Origin: Acidobacteriota bacterium | Lineage (GTDB): Bacteria; Acidobacteriota; Aminicenantia; Aminicenantales; Saccharicenantaceae | Assembly (NCBI GenBank): GCA_003476685.1 | Contig: DMVN01000225.1 | Location: 1-9,106 of the forward strand | Reading direction: 5' to 3' | Length of the DNA stretch: 9,106 nt | Part shown: positions 1-6,641 of the stretch, piece by piece | Layout: each line of letters starts with the position of its first letter | How positions within the stretch are numbered: position 1 is the stretch's first letter | The notes under the pieces: generated by a model | Database searches by the model: none | Told to the model about the DNA's origin: nothing | The model's input: the letters and a program-made list of their open reading frames with translations, nothing else | Made by a program: the position numbers and the translations under genes

Positions 1-1
1 C

Positions 2-85
2 GTGGCCGTCTTTGATTCCAACCTGGAAACGGTGGCCACCTACTTAAAAGGCAAAAAAGTTTTTCCTGAAAGGGAAGGGGAGTGA
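2..85 (+). CDS. C-terminal end of an unidentified upstream protein (partial)
   Basis: This is the only forward frame open from the window edge; the other two hit stops within about 45 nt. It reads 27 codons beginning V-A-V-F-D-S-N-L-E-T and ends with TGA at 83-85. The tail is charged (K-G-K-K-V-F-P-E-R-E-G-E) and looks like a soluble C-terminus, but it is too short to assign to a family. The stop lies 4 nt before the GH116 start, and the purine-rich end of this gene doubles as the ribosome-binding site of the next. The two genes are therefore almost certainly co-transcribed, and the missing upstream gene may share the pathway of the glycosidase. Function unknown. Confidence 0.6.
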   Translation: MAVFDSNLETVATYLKGKKVFPEREGE

Positions 86-89
86 GGGA

Positions 90-2702
90 ATGAAAAACAA
101 AATAGTGTTCGCCTTAAGGTCAAAACCCCGGAGCTGGCTTCTGGCGGTTGCAGCCGCGATCGTGGTCTGGGCCATAGCCAGCGGCCAGGGCTTCGGGCAA
201 ACGGTTAAAGGGCCAGCCGGAGGAAAGCTACCTGGTTTTGAGTTCAAGTTCCAGCCGGCGCCGGCCAACATGGCTGGATTTCCTGAGTGCGCTTTTACCC
301 GGCCCTTCGGCTATAAAATGGAAAAATACGGAAGGACGGTGGCTGCCAGCAACATAGATAATAACCCGGAAGGCAGCGCCTGTCCGGTGGGCGGGCTGGG
401 AGCCGGGGGCTATGAGTGGACCATCAGCGGTAATTTTCGCTACTGGTTCTTAAAATCAGGCTGGTACGTGGACGACCGGCTGCCGGCCGATGCCTTCCAC
501 CTGTTCCTTAAAAAGGGAAATCAAAAAATCGTGCAGACGATTTCCGCTGATAAACCTGACCAGGTGCTGCAGAGCTGGAACTGGAGCCTGGCTCCAGGAA
601 GCGGTGATTACTTTGCCCTTTACCCCAAAAGCGGTTTTTCTTTTGAAAAGAACCAGAAATGGCCAGTGCGCCTGGCGGTAGTCCAGTTCTCGCCGGTCAT
701 TCCCCATAACTACCGGGAAAGCAGCTACCCGGTGGCCATTTATAAGTGGATAATTCATAACCCATCCCGGACCGAAGTTGAAGTTTCGCTGATGCTGACC
801 TGGGAGAACATGGTCGGCTGGCAGGCGGTCTGGCCGGGCGGTTCTGTGCCCCAGACTCAGTTCATCTGGGATAAAAAAAGCCAGGGGAGTTACAGCGAGT
901 TTGTCAGCGAGGGGCAGAAGAAAGGTATCATCTTCAGGCGAAAAGGACTGGACCTTAAAACAGGCAATGCCCTGGCCGGCACCATGGGCCTGGCCGCCCT
1001 GGAAATTCCCGGGGCTGAAATCACCTATCTCACCGATTTTGACTCGACCGGCGACGGCCAGGAGGTGATGGGCCCTTTTTCTGGCAGCGGACGGTTGCCC
1101 TCAGGAAAAGCGGCCACCGTTTCCAGGACTGGCCGAACGGCTTCCGCCCTGGCTGTGTCCATGAAACTCAAGCCAGGTCAGAAGGTGGAAGTACCGTTTG
1201 TTATCAGCTGGGATTTTCCTTACTACGAATTTGAGAAAGGCGTCAAATACCGCAAGAAATACACCGAATTTTTCGGTGGAGACGGGCAGCAGGCCCTGAA
1301 AATAGCCTTTGAGGCCCTCGACCGGTACGCCGAGTGGGAACAGGCCATTGACAGCTGGCAGAGCCGGATTCTCGGCCAGAAAAACCTTCCTCCCTGGTTT
1401 AAGCAGCTCCTGTTCAACGAACTGTATGTGCTGTCAGAAACCGGAATCTGGGAGGCGACCACCGACCTTTTTACTTACCTGGAAAGTGTTGATTACCTGA
1501 TGTACGGAACCTTCGACGTTGATTCCTACTGCTGGCAACTGCTGGAACTGTGGCCGGAGCTCGAGTTGAAGAACATCAGGTTTTTTGCTCAGACCATCAA
1601 GATGCTGGACCCGGCTTATAAGATTTACCAGTACAATCAGACTTTTCCTCATGAGGTGCCGCCCGACAAGAAAGGATACTACTGGAATGTCAATAAAGAA
1701 CCGGGCATGATACCCCACGACCTGGGCTCGCCCCGGGTGAGACCGTGGGTGGTCCTGAATGCCTTCGACTGGCAGAACGGAAACGTCTGGAAGGATTTGA
1801 ACCCCAAATTCCCGCTCCGGGCCCTCAGGGATTATCTGGCGGCCGGAAAGGAAGACACCGATTTCCTGCGAGAAGTTTTTGCGGCCTCAGTCCTGGCCCT
1901 GGATACCCTGGAACGGAAGTTCGGCGACCCGGTCTCCCACATCCCGCAGAACGAAGCCATACCTGACCAGACCTACGACACCTGGCGGATGAAGGGCAGC
2001 AGCGCCTATGTCGGCCTGCTCTGGCTGTCGGCGCTTAAAGCTACAATCCGGCTGGCTGATCTGCTGCTGGAGAAGGGCTTCAGCCAGGTTGACGGCCTGA
2101 GCCTGGATAAGATTCAGAAAAAATATGCGGACTGGCTCCAGGCCGGAAAAACGGAGGTCCAGAAGTTATGGAATGAGGAAAAGGGCTATTTTCATATTGA
2201 CAGCCACAACGACGATATCATGACCGACCAGCTTTTCGGGTTGTGGTACGGAAGCCTGCTCGGGCTGGAAGATAAAGACCCGGTGGTCAGCCGGGAACAG
2301 GTGACCAGGGCCCTATCTACCATTTTCCGCAACAACGTGGCCGGCTTCGGCGACGGCCTGATGGGAGCAGTCAACGGCCGGAGCGCTTCGGGTGAACAGC
2401 TCCTGAGCCAGCAGGGCGATGAAGTTTGGGTTGGAACTTCCTACGCTTTTGCTTCCAACTGCCTGCTTCACGGGCTGAAAAAAGAAGCCTGGCAGACTGT
2501 TTACGGCCTGTACCGGGTAGTCTGGAGTCCCGAGGGCCAGGGCTATTTCTTCAAGACTCCCGAGGCTTACCTGAATCCGGAAGAAAAAGTCTGGAATAAC
2601 CCGGTCAATAAATACGGTCAGAACCTTTTCCGGGCGATGAAATACATGAGGCCGGGTGCGGTCTGGGCCGTTTACCGGTCCTGGCTTCAGACTGAGAGGT
2701 AA
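90..2702 (+). CDS. Exported GH116 (GBA2-type) beta-glycosidase
   Basis: 870 residues, the usual length of family GH116 (bile-acid beta-glucosidase GBA2 and Thermoanaerobacterium xylanolyticum TxGH116), retaining enzymes acting on beta-glucosides or beta-xylosides. Residues 1-37 form a signal peptide (basic start, hydrophobic 17-30, probable cleavage near 32-37), so it is probably periplasmic or secreted. The N-terminal beta-sandwich domain (about 60-375) carries the hallmark P-V-G-G-L-G-A-G (99-106). The catalytic (alpha/alpha)6 domain (about 400-865) keeps the key residues by spacing to TxGH116: nucleophile E465 in Y-L-E-S, D476 in T-F-D-V, H543 in I-P-H-D, acid/base D630 in Q-T-Y-D, and E778 in D-E-V-W-V-G. 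The stretch between D476 and H543 is about 12 residues longer than in human GBA2. The C-terminus (T-P-E-A-Y, Y-M-R-P) also follows GBA2. The ATG at 90 is supported by GGGGAG at 77-82, 7 nt upstream. Family is certain; substrate is not visible from sequence. Confidence 0.93.
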   Translation: MKNKIVFALRSKPRSWLLAVAAAIVVWAIASGQGFGQTVKGPAGGKLPGFEFKFQPAPANMAGFPECAFTRPFGYKMEKYGRTVAASNIDNNPEGSACPVGGLGAGGYEWTISGNFRYWFLKSGWYVDDRLPADAFHLFLKKGNQKIVQTISADKPDQVLQSWNWSLAPGSGDYFALYPKSGFSFEKNQKWPVRLAVVQFSPVIPHNYRESSYPVAIYKWIIHNPSRTEVEVSLMLTWENMVGWQAVWPGGSVPQTQFIWDKKSQGSYSEFVSEGQKKGIIFRRKGLDLKTGNALAGTMGLAALEIPGAEITYLTDFDSTGDGQEVMGPFSGSGRLPSGKAATVSRTGRTASALAVSMKLKPGQKVEVPFVISWDFPYYEFEKGVKYRKKYTEFFGGDGQQALKIAFEALDRYAEWEQAIDSWQSRILGQKNLPPWFKQLLFNELYVLSETGIWEATTDLFTYLESVDYLMYGTFDVDSYCWQLLELWPELELKNIRFFAQTIKMLDPAYKIYQYNQTFPHEVPPDKKGYYWNVNKEPGMIPHDLGSPRVRPWVVLNAFDWQNGNVWKDLNPKFPLRALRDYLAAGKEDTDFLREVFAASVLALDTLERKFGDPVSHIPQNEAIPDQTYDTWRMKGSSAYVGLLWLSALKATIRLADLLLEKGFSQVDGLSLDKIQKKYADWLQAGKTEVQKLWNEEKGYFHIDSHNDDIMTDQLFGLWYGSLLGLEDKDPVVSREQVTRALSTIFRNNVAGFGDGLMGAVNGRSASGEQLLSQQGDEVWVGTSYAFASNCLLHGLKKEAWQTVYGLYRVVWSPEGQGYFFKTPEAYLNPEEKVWNNPVNKYGQNLFRAMKYMRPGAVWAVYRSWLQTER

Positions 2703-2767
2703 AGATAGTTCCCGATGAATGGAAATACTCCCCACCGGGCTCTGAAAATTGACCGGCCCGGGGTGAA

Positions 2768-2794
2768 GCCCCAGAACCGGGGCGGCGGTTTTTT
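2768..2794 (+). terminator. Possible weak intrinsic terminator after the GH116 gene
   Basis: A 5-bp GC-only stem (GCCCC 2768-2772, loop AGAACC, GGGGC 2779-2783) is followed 5 nt later by six T at 2789-2794. It sits 66 nt after the GH116 stop, a sensible place for termination. The stem is short and the T run is not directly adjacent, so this is tentative. Confidence 0.3.
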
Positions 2795-2970
2795 GGCCGG
2801 CAGAGCCTCGAAGACAGCCTCTTCTTTTAATTTAATTCCCGGGTTCAGAAACCGGAGCGGGAAATTCTGGCTCCTTCAACTTTATGTTTCCGGGCTGCTT
2901 GGGGTGAGATGGAACCGGGCCGCTGATTGAGAGAAATGATGTGTTCTATAAGAGCCCAGGTTCGGGTCGA

Positions 2971-2998
2971 TTGATTCTTAATTTCAAGGTGATAATAT
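2971..2998 (+). promoter_or_regulatory. Possible sigma-70-type promoter before the sulfatase-TPR gene
   Basis: TTGATT (2971-2976), a 16-nt spacer and TAATAT (2993-2998) each match the -35 and -10 consensus at 4 of 6 positions, in the AT-rich end of the gap. Initiation would fall around 3005, leaving almost no leader before the ATG at 3009, which weakens the call. The overlapping GATAAT (2991-2996) is a better -10 box but has no well-spaced -35. Confidence 0.25.
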
Positions 2999-3008
2999 TG
3001 AGTATGAA

Positions 3009-5402
3009 ATGAGTCAGAAGAAGCAGGCCAGAGAAATCAGCTCCAGGGAAAAAAAAGTAAGTCATCGTACCAGTCTGATGATTCTTCTGGTTCTACTAAT
3101 CTTCATAGCCGGCGGCTTCCTGGCCTATAAATTCTGGCTGCAGCCGGGGTCTTCCTGGACGGGCTTCTGGAGAAAGCAAGGAGTGGACAGGCCCAATGTC
3201 CTGCTGATAACGCTCGACACCACCCGGGCCGACCACCTGCCGCTCTATGGTTATAACGGGGTTCAGACCCCGCACCTCAACGAGCTCGGTCAGAAGGGGG
3301 TGGTTTTTGACCAATGTGCCACCACCGCGCCCCTGACCCTGCCGGCACACTGTTCAATTTTGACGGGCTATTATCCGCCCTATCACGGGGTCAGAGTTAA
3401 CGGCAACAATGCCCTGGCCGATGCTCAGCTCACGGCGGCTGAGATTTTTTCCGCTGCCGGTTACAAAACCGCAGCCTTCATTGCCGCTTTTGTCCTCGAT
3501 GGCCGCTGGGGCCTGAAGCAGGGTTTTGATTATTATGATGACCATTTTGACCTGAAAAAATATAAACAGCTGGACCTGGGAACAGTCCAGCGCCCGGGAA
3601 ACGAAGTGGTGGATTCAGCTCTAAAGTGGCTGGAAGAGAATCGGGAACAGCCCTTTTTTGCCTGGGTTCATCTTTATGACCCGCATCTACCCTACGAACC
3701 ACCGGAACCGTATTTTTCTCAATATAAGTACTATCCGCCGGTCAGCCTTTATGACGGTGAGATTGCCTTCATGGATGAGCAGATTGGCCGGCTGTATTCC
3801 TGGCTGAAGAGCCGGGGCCTGGACCGCAAGACGGTTATCATCCTGGTGGGGGATCACGGCGAAGGGCTGGGAGACCACGGCGAGCTGGCCCACGGTTATT
3901 TTATTTATGATTATGCCGTTCACGTCCCGCTCATCGTTACCAGTCCCAACCCCGCTCTGCAGGGACGCCGGGTAAAGTCTCAGGTCAGCGTGGTCGATTT
4001 ATTGTCGACCATGGCCGAGATGGCCGGGCTTAAAGTTCCCGCCACCCAGGGCCGTTCGCTGACCGGGTTGATGGCCGGGAAAAAAGCGCCGGAGATTCCC
4101 GCCTACAGCGAATCGCTCATCCCCAACCTGCATTTTGGCTGGAGCCCGCTGCTGGGCTTGAGGACGGCTGATTTCAAATTCATAGATGCCCCCCGGCCTG
4201 AGCTTTATGACCTGAAAAACGACCCGAAAGAGCTCAACGATGTCCAGAACCGCTACCCTGAGCTGGGCCTCAGACTGAAAAGAGAGCTGGATACTCTGCT
4301 GGAAGAAATCAGCCTGGGTGCGCCCGAACCCCAGGCCGCCAGCCTGGATTCGGAAACCATCGAACGTCTGGCAGCCCTCGGTTATATCGGGTCTTCCGTC
4401 AAGATGAAGACCAGGCCGGCCCGGGAACTGGCTGATCCCAAGGACAAGCTGGAAGTCTACGAACTGATTCAGCAGGCTGGCGACTGGATCAACCATGAAA
4501 AATATGACCAGGCAGTCGGAAACCTGGAGAGAGCCCTCAACCTGGAGCCCGGGATACCCCTGGCCAGGCTGTTGTTGTCCACCTGCTACGTGGAACTGGG
4601 GCGCAAAGAAGAAGCCAAGAAGCTCCTGGATGAAATCCTCAAAGAAGACCCCGACTCGGTCCAGGCCCTGATTGGCCTGGCCAATATACTGATCGGGGAA
4701 GGAAAAACCGAGGATGTGGTCACGCTCTGCAAGAAAGCCCTGTCCATAGATGACCGGAATATTCAGGCTTATACCTTGCTGGGAGAAGTCTATATCTCCC
4801 GGATGGAACATCAACAGGCCCGCCCTTATTTAGAAAAGGCCGTGGAAATTCAACCCAAAATGACCAGAAACGTGCAGAACCTGGCGGTCTGCCTGATCGG
4901 CCTCAAAGAGTACCAGCGGGCTGAGGAACTGTTGAAACAGGTACTGCAGGATTATCCAAAATTTCCTTTAACTTATTTTCATCTTGGGTTATTGTATGAA
5001 GAGCAGGGAAAATTAGATGAAGCCTGCCAGGCCTACAACCAGGAAATTGAAAATTATCCTGACCATTACCGGGCCCGTTTTAACCTGGGCAAGCTTCTGC
5101 TCAAGCGCGGCGACCTGGAAGGTTATCTGAAGCACATGGAGAAGGTAATGCAAACTGCCCCGTCTGAAGCCGAGGGTTACCTTTTCTATGCCCGGGGTAG
5201 ACTCCTGCGACAGGATGACCCCGGAGAAATCCTGCCGCTGGTTACCGCCGGCCTGGAAAAGGCCAGAACTCCGGAACTCAAAGCCCTGGGTTATTTTCTC
5301 CTGGCTGACGTTTACAACCGGCTTGGTCAGCCGACCAAAGTCCAGGAAGCCCTGGCCCGGGCTAACCAGTTTAAGAATCAGGGAGAGGAGTCAAGGAGAT
5401 GA
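3009..5402 (+). CDS. Membrane-anchored sulfatase-like hydrolase with C-terminal TPR domain
   Basis: 797 residues. A basic N-terminus is followed by one membrane helix (about 22-40), which should leave the rest in the periplasm. Residues 62-460 are an alkaline-phosphatase-superfamily sulfatase domain: N-V-L-L-I-T-L-D-T-T-R-A-D (D70 as metal ligand), D-P-H-L-P-Y (224-229), G-D-H-G-E (281-285, later metal ligands) and the terminal E-L-Y-D-L-K-N-D-P (398-406). At the catalytic signature it reads T110-L-P-A-H114 before S-I-L-T-G, where sulfatases have Cys/Ser-x-Pro-x-Arg. It therefore lacks a formylglycine precursor and its substrate may not be a sulfate ester. Residues 478-790 are about eight to nine TPR repeats, with prolines or equivalents spaced by exactly 34 (514, 548, 616, 650, 684, 718). 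The ATG at 3009 directly precedes the basic segment and helix; the AAGGTGA at 2986-2992 is rather far (16 nt). Its stop overlaps the next start, so the two are coupled. Sulfatase-TPR fusions are known; substrate unknown. Confidence 0.9.
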   Translation: MSQKKQAREISSREKKVSHRTSLMILLVLLIFIAGGFLAYKFWLQPGSSWTGFWRKQGVDRPNVLLITLDTTRADHLPLYGYNGVQTPHLNELGQKGVVFDQCATTAPLTLPAHCSILTGYYPPYHGVRVNGNNALADAQLTAAEIFSAAGYKTAAFIAAFVLDGRWGLKQGFDYYDDHFDLKKYKQLDLGTVQRPGNEVVDSALKWLEENREQPFFAWVHLYDPHLPYEPPEPYFSQYKYYPPVSLYDGEIAFMDEQIGRLYSWLKSRGLDRKTVIILVGDHGEGLGDHGELAHGYFIYDYAVHVPLIVTSPNPALQGRRVKSQVSVVDLLSTMAEMAGLKVPATQGRSLTGLMAGKKAPEIPAYSESLIPNLHFGWSPLLGLRTADFKFIDAPRPELYDLKNDPKELNDVQNRYPELGLRLKRELDTLLEEISLGAPEPQAASLDSETIERLAALGYIGSSVKMKTRPARELADPKDKLEVYELIQQAGDWINHEKYDQAVGNLERALNLEPGIPLARLLLSTCYVELGRKEEAKKLLDEILKEDPDSVQALIGLANILIGEGKTEDVVTLCKKALSIDDRNIQAYTLLGEVYISRMEHQQARPYLEKAVEIQPKMTRNVQNLAVCLIGLKEYQRAEELLKQVLQDYPKFPLTYFHLGLLYEEQGKLDEACQAYNQEIENYPDHYRARFNLGKLLLKRGDLEGYLKHMEKVMQTAPSEAEGYLFYARGRLLRQDDPGEILPLVTAGLEKARTPELKALGYFLLADVYNRLGQPTKVQEALARANQFKNQGEESRR
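5382..5390 (+). promoter_or_regulatory. Ribosome-binding site and ATGA coupling for the CarboxypepD_reg-TPR gene
   Basis: GGAGAGGAG lies 8 nt before the ATG at 5399 and inside the end of the preceding gene. The start overlaps the upstream TGA (ATGA, 5399-5402). A second AAGGAG (5393-5398) touches the start codon and is too close to serve. The arrangement indicates translational coupling and fixes the start. Confidence 0.75.
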
Positions 5403-6370
5403 AAAAAGGAAAATTTTCCAGCCTGCACTTGGGTAAGATTCTTCTGCTGGCTGTGGTGTTTTTCCTGTTTTGGCCCCAGGCTTACGGCCAGTACCGCGAA
5501 TATCATCTTTTTGGCCTGGTGGTCGATACCGACAGCAACCCGCTGCCAGGAGTTGACATCTTTCTGCAGGATATGAACACCAGTCGTAATTACCGGGTAC
5601 GGACCGACAAGAACGGCAAATACGTGCTATCAGGCCTGCCCCACGGCCGCTATCAGGTTACCGTTAAAAAAGAAGGTTACGAAACCAGGACCTTTGAGTG
5701 GGATTTTTCCCAGCCCCAGGAGAGAATGCAGAAAGTAGAAATGGAAACTATTATTCTGGCCTCAGGGGAAAAATTAAAAACCCTGGCCAGCCTGAAGGAG
5801 CTGAAAAAAGCAGTGGAAGAAGTCATGCAGAAAATCCAGCAGAATGAGCTGGAAAGCGCCCTCAGTCAGCTGCGAGAACTGGCGGAAAGGTTCCCGGAAG
5901 ATTCCAACGTTCGTTACCTCCTGGGCGTGACCCTCGGCCGGATGCACCGTTACGAGGAAGCCATCCCCGAATTGACCCGGGTTACCGAGATGGCTCCGGA
6001 ATTCGCCCCGGCCTACCAGCAGCTCGGGTTCTGTTACCAGAGCCTGAAAAATATGGAAAAAGCCCTGGAGAATTACAAGAAATCAGCCGAGCTGGACCCG
6101 GCCAATTCCACCAACCTTTATAACCTGGGTCTGATCCTGTTTGAGATGGATAAAGTTGACGAAGCCCTGGGCTATTTTGAGAAGGCCCTGGCGGCCAAAT
6201 CAGATGACCCGGACACCCTGGAGATGATTGCCCGCTGCTACCTCAACAAAGGTGACCTGCCCAAAGCGGTGGAGTACCTGGAGAAAGCCCGGGCCCTGGC
6301 TCAGAACGAAGAAAAAATTAAATTTCTGGATAGCTTTATTTCTACTCTGAAAGCCCAGATAAAAAAATAG
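5399..6370 (+). CDS. Exported CarboxypepD_reg-like domain plus TPR protein
   Basis: 323 residues. Residues 1-30 are a classical signal peptide (K-K-G-K start, hydrophobic 13-25, cleavage likely after A-Y-G30). No lipobox cysteine is present, so a soluble periplasmic protein is expected. Residues 36-117 form a carboxypeptidase-regulatory-like beta-sandwich (PF13620 type), seen from N-P-L-P-G-V-D (47-53), D-K-N-G-K-Y (70-75) and L-P-H-G-R-Y-Q-V (80-87). After a charged linker, residues 137-305 hold four to five TPR repeats with 34-residue spacing (prolines at 166, 200, 234). TPRs bind other proteins, and CarboxypepD_reg domains are common on TonB-dependent receptors and surface proteins, so this is probably an adaptor rather than an enzyme. 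It overlaps the sulfatase-TPR gene by 4 nt and should be made in proportion to it. The same fold opens the receptor downstream. The specific role is not known. Confidence 0.88.
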   Translation: MKKGKFSSLHLGKILLLAVVFFLFWPQAYGQYREYHLFGLVVDTDSNPLPGVDIFLQDMNTSRNYRVRTDKNGKYVLSGLPHGRYQVTVKKEGYETRTFEWDFSQPQERMQKVEMETIILASGEKLKTLASLKELKKAVEEVMQKIQQNELESALSQLRELAERFPEDSNVRYLLGVTLGRMHRYEEAIPELTRVTEMAPEFAPAYQQLGFCYQSLKNMEKALENYKKSAELDPANSTNLYNLGLILFEMDKVDEALGYFEKALAAKSDDPDTLEMIARCYLNKGDLPKAVEYLEKARALAQNEEKIKFLDSFISTLKAQIKK

Positions 6371-6476
6371 CAGTTTCTGGAGCAGTGAGCGGCCTTCTGG
6401 TCGAAGGAGAGTAACATAAGTTGTCGGCCCGCGGCATCCATTGGTTCCTGGCGATGATAGCGTAGCCAAAAAAGGC

Positions 6477-6505
6477 TTGACAGAAAAAAACACGCGGGGT
6501 TAAAT
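6477..6505 (+). promoter_or_regulatory. Sigma-70-type promoter for the receptor gene
   Basis: A perfect -35 box TTGACA (6477-6482) is followed by a 17-nt spacer and TTAAAT (6500-6505), matching the -10 consensus at four positions, inside an AT-rich tract. The predicted start of transcription is near 6512. This separates the receptor transcription unit from the sulfatase-TPR operon, though read-through is possible because no clear terminator lies between. Confidence 0.65.
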
Positions 6506-6532
6506 ATTAATAACAGGGAAAATTTAAGACGG

Positions 6533-6543
6533 AAAGGAGGTGA
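6533..6543 (+). promoter_or_regulatory. Near-perfect Shine-Dalgarno site before a 10-codon leader ORF
   Basis: AAAGGAGGTGA is essentially the full complement of the 16S rRNA 3' end. It lies 2 nt before the ATG at 6546, with the GGAGG core 5 nt from it. It is a stronger match than the site of the large receptor gene downstream, which is unusual unless the short ORF is meant to be translated. Confidence 0.6.
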
Positions 6544-6545
6544 GA

Positions 6546-6578
6546 ATGAAGGCTGTCTCCAAGAGGAAAAGTGTGTGA
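6546..6578 (+). CDS. Possible 10-residue leader peptide upstream of the receptor
   Basis: ATG at 6546 and TGA at 6576-6578 encode M-K-A-V-S-K-R-K-S-V, a small basic peptide with no hydrophobic segment. Support is the exceptional ribosome site in front and the position between the promoter and the receptor start (64 nt from stop to ATG). The peptide shows no run of one amino acid as classical attenuator peptides do. It may be a regulatory uORF, a remnant start of the receptor gene, or chance. It is too short to judge by codon usage. Confidence 0.4.
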   Translation: MKAVSKRKSV

Positions 6579-6581
6579 GGG

Positions 6582-6616
6582 TTTCTTCCTGCCTGCTTTT
6601 TCCAGGAGGGAAGAAA
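6582..6616 (+). promoter_or_regulatory. Leader hairpin with a competing pairing over the receptor ribosome site
   Basis: TTTCTTCC (6582-6589) pairs perfectly with GGAAGAAA (6609-6616). Inside, a T-G wobble, one G-A mismatch and CCTG (6592-6595) with CAGG (6603-6606) close a 7-nt loop. No T run follows, so it is not an intrinsic terminator on this strand. The loop-side strand 6592-6603 could instead pair 11 of 12 positions with 6625-6636, which contains the receptor's AGGAGG site. The two structures exclude each other. The hairpin begins 3 nt after the leader ORF stop, so a ribosome finishing that ORF would cover its left arm. Regulation by this switch is an inference. Confidence 0.45.
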
Positions 6617-6641
6617 AAGCTAAAGGAAAAAGGAGGGTCAA

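Larger units (their letters stand above)
2703..3008 (+). other. 306-nt intergenic gap without a convincing gene
   Basis: This gap separates the GH116 gene from the sulfatase-TPR gene. A 71-codon ORF (2715-2930) lies in it but has no ribosome site, an unconvincing composition and no recognisable domain, so I do not call it. The first 170 nt are GC-rich with several short inverted repeats (CCGGGC 2735-2740 against GCCCGG 2756-2761; GCCCC 2768-2772 against GGGGC 2779-2783; CCGG 2839-2842 against CCGG 2852-2855). There is also an imperfect direct repeat, CAGAACCGGGGCGG near 2772 and CAGAAACCGGAGCGG near 2846. The last 70 nt become AT-rich, as expected for a promoter region. Confidence 0.5.
6371..6641 (+). 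other. Intergenic region and 5' leader of the TonB-dependent receptor gene
   Basis: The first 105 nt (6371-6476) contain no gene I can support; a small hairpin (CCTTC 6393-6397, loop TGGTC, GAAGG 6403-6407) has no T run and is not a convincing terminator. From 6477 the region holds, in order, a good promoter, a very strong ribosome site with a 10-codon ORF, a hairpin and the receptor's own ribosome site; these are listed separately. The predicted untranslated leader is about 130 nt and strongly purine-rich. Confidence 0.7.

Noticed and set aside
2715..2930. 71-codon forward ORF in the gap after the GH116 gene
   Set aside because: No Shine-Dalgarno site, an atypical composition rich in Arg, Gly, Asn and Ser, no recognisable domain, and it overlaps the possible terminator.
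3004..3012. ATG at 3004 as start of the sulfatase-TPR gene
   Set aside because: It reads ATG AAA TGA, a two-codon frame. The ATG at 3009 leads into the basic N-terminus and membrane helix.
3999..4814. 271-codon reverse-strand ORF opposite the sulfatase-TPR gene
   Set aside because: It is antisense to clearly coding sulfatase and TPR sequence; no ribosome site or recognisable family on the reverse strand.
6393..6407. CCTTC/GAAGG hairpin after the CarboxypepD_reg-TPR gene as a terminator
   Set aside because: The stem is only 5 bp and no T run follows; the next bases are AGAGTAAC.
6582..6616. Leader hairpin as an intrinsic transcription terminator
   Set aside because: The bases after the stem are A- and G-rich with no T run, so termination on this strand is unlikely; a translational or mRNA-stability role fits better.
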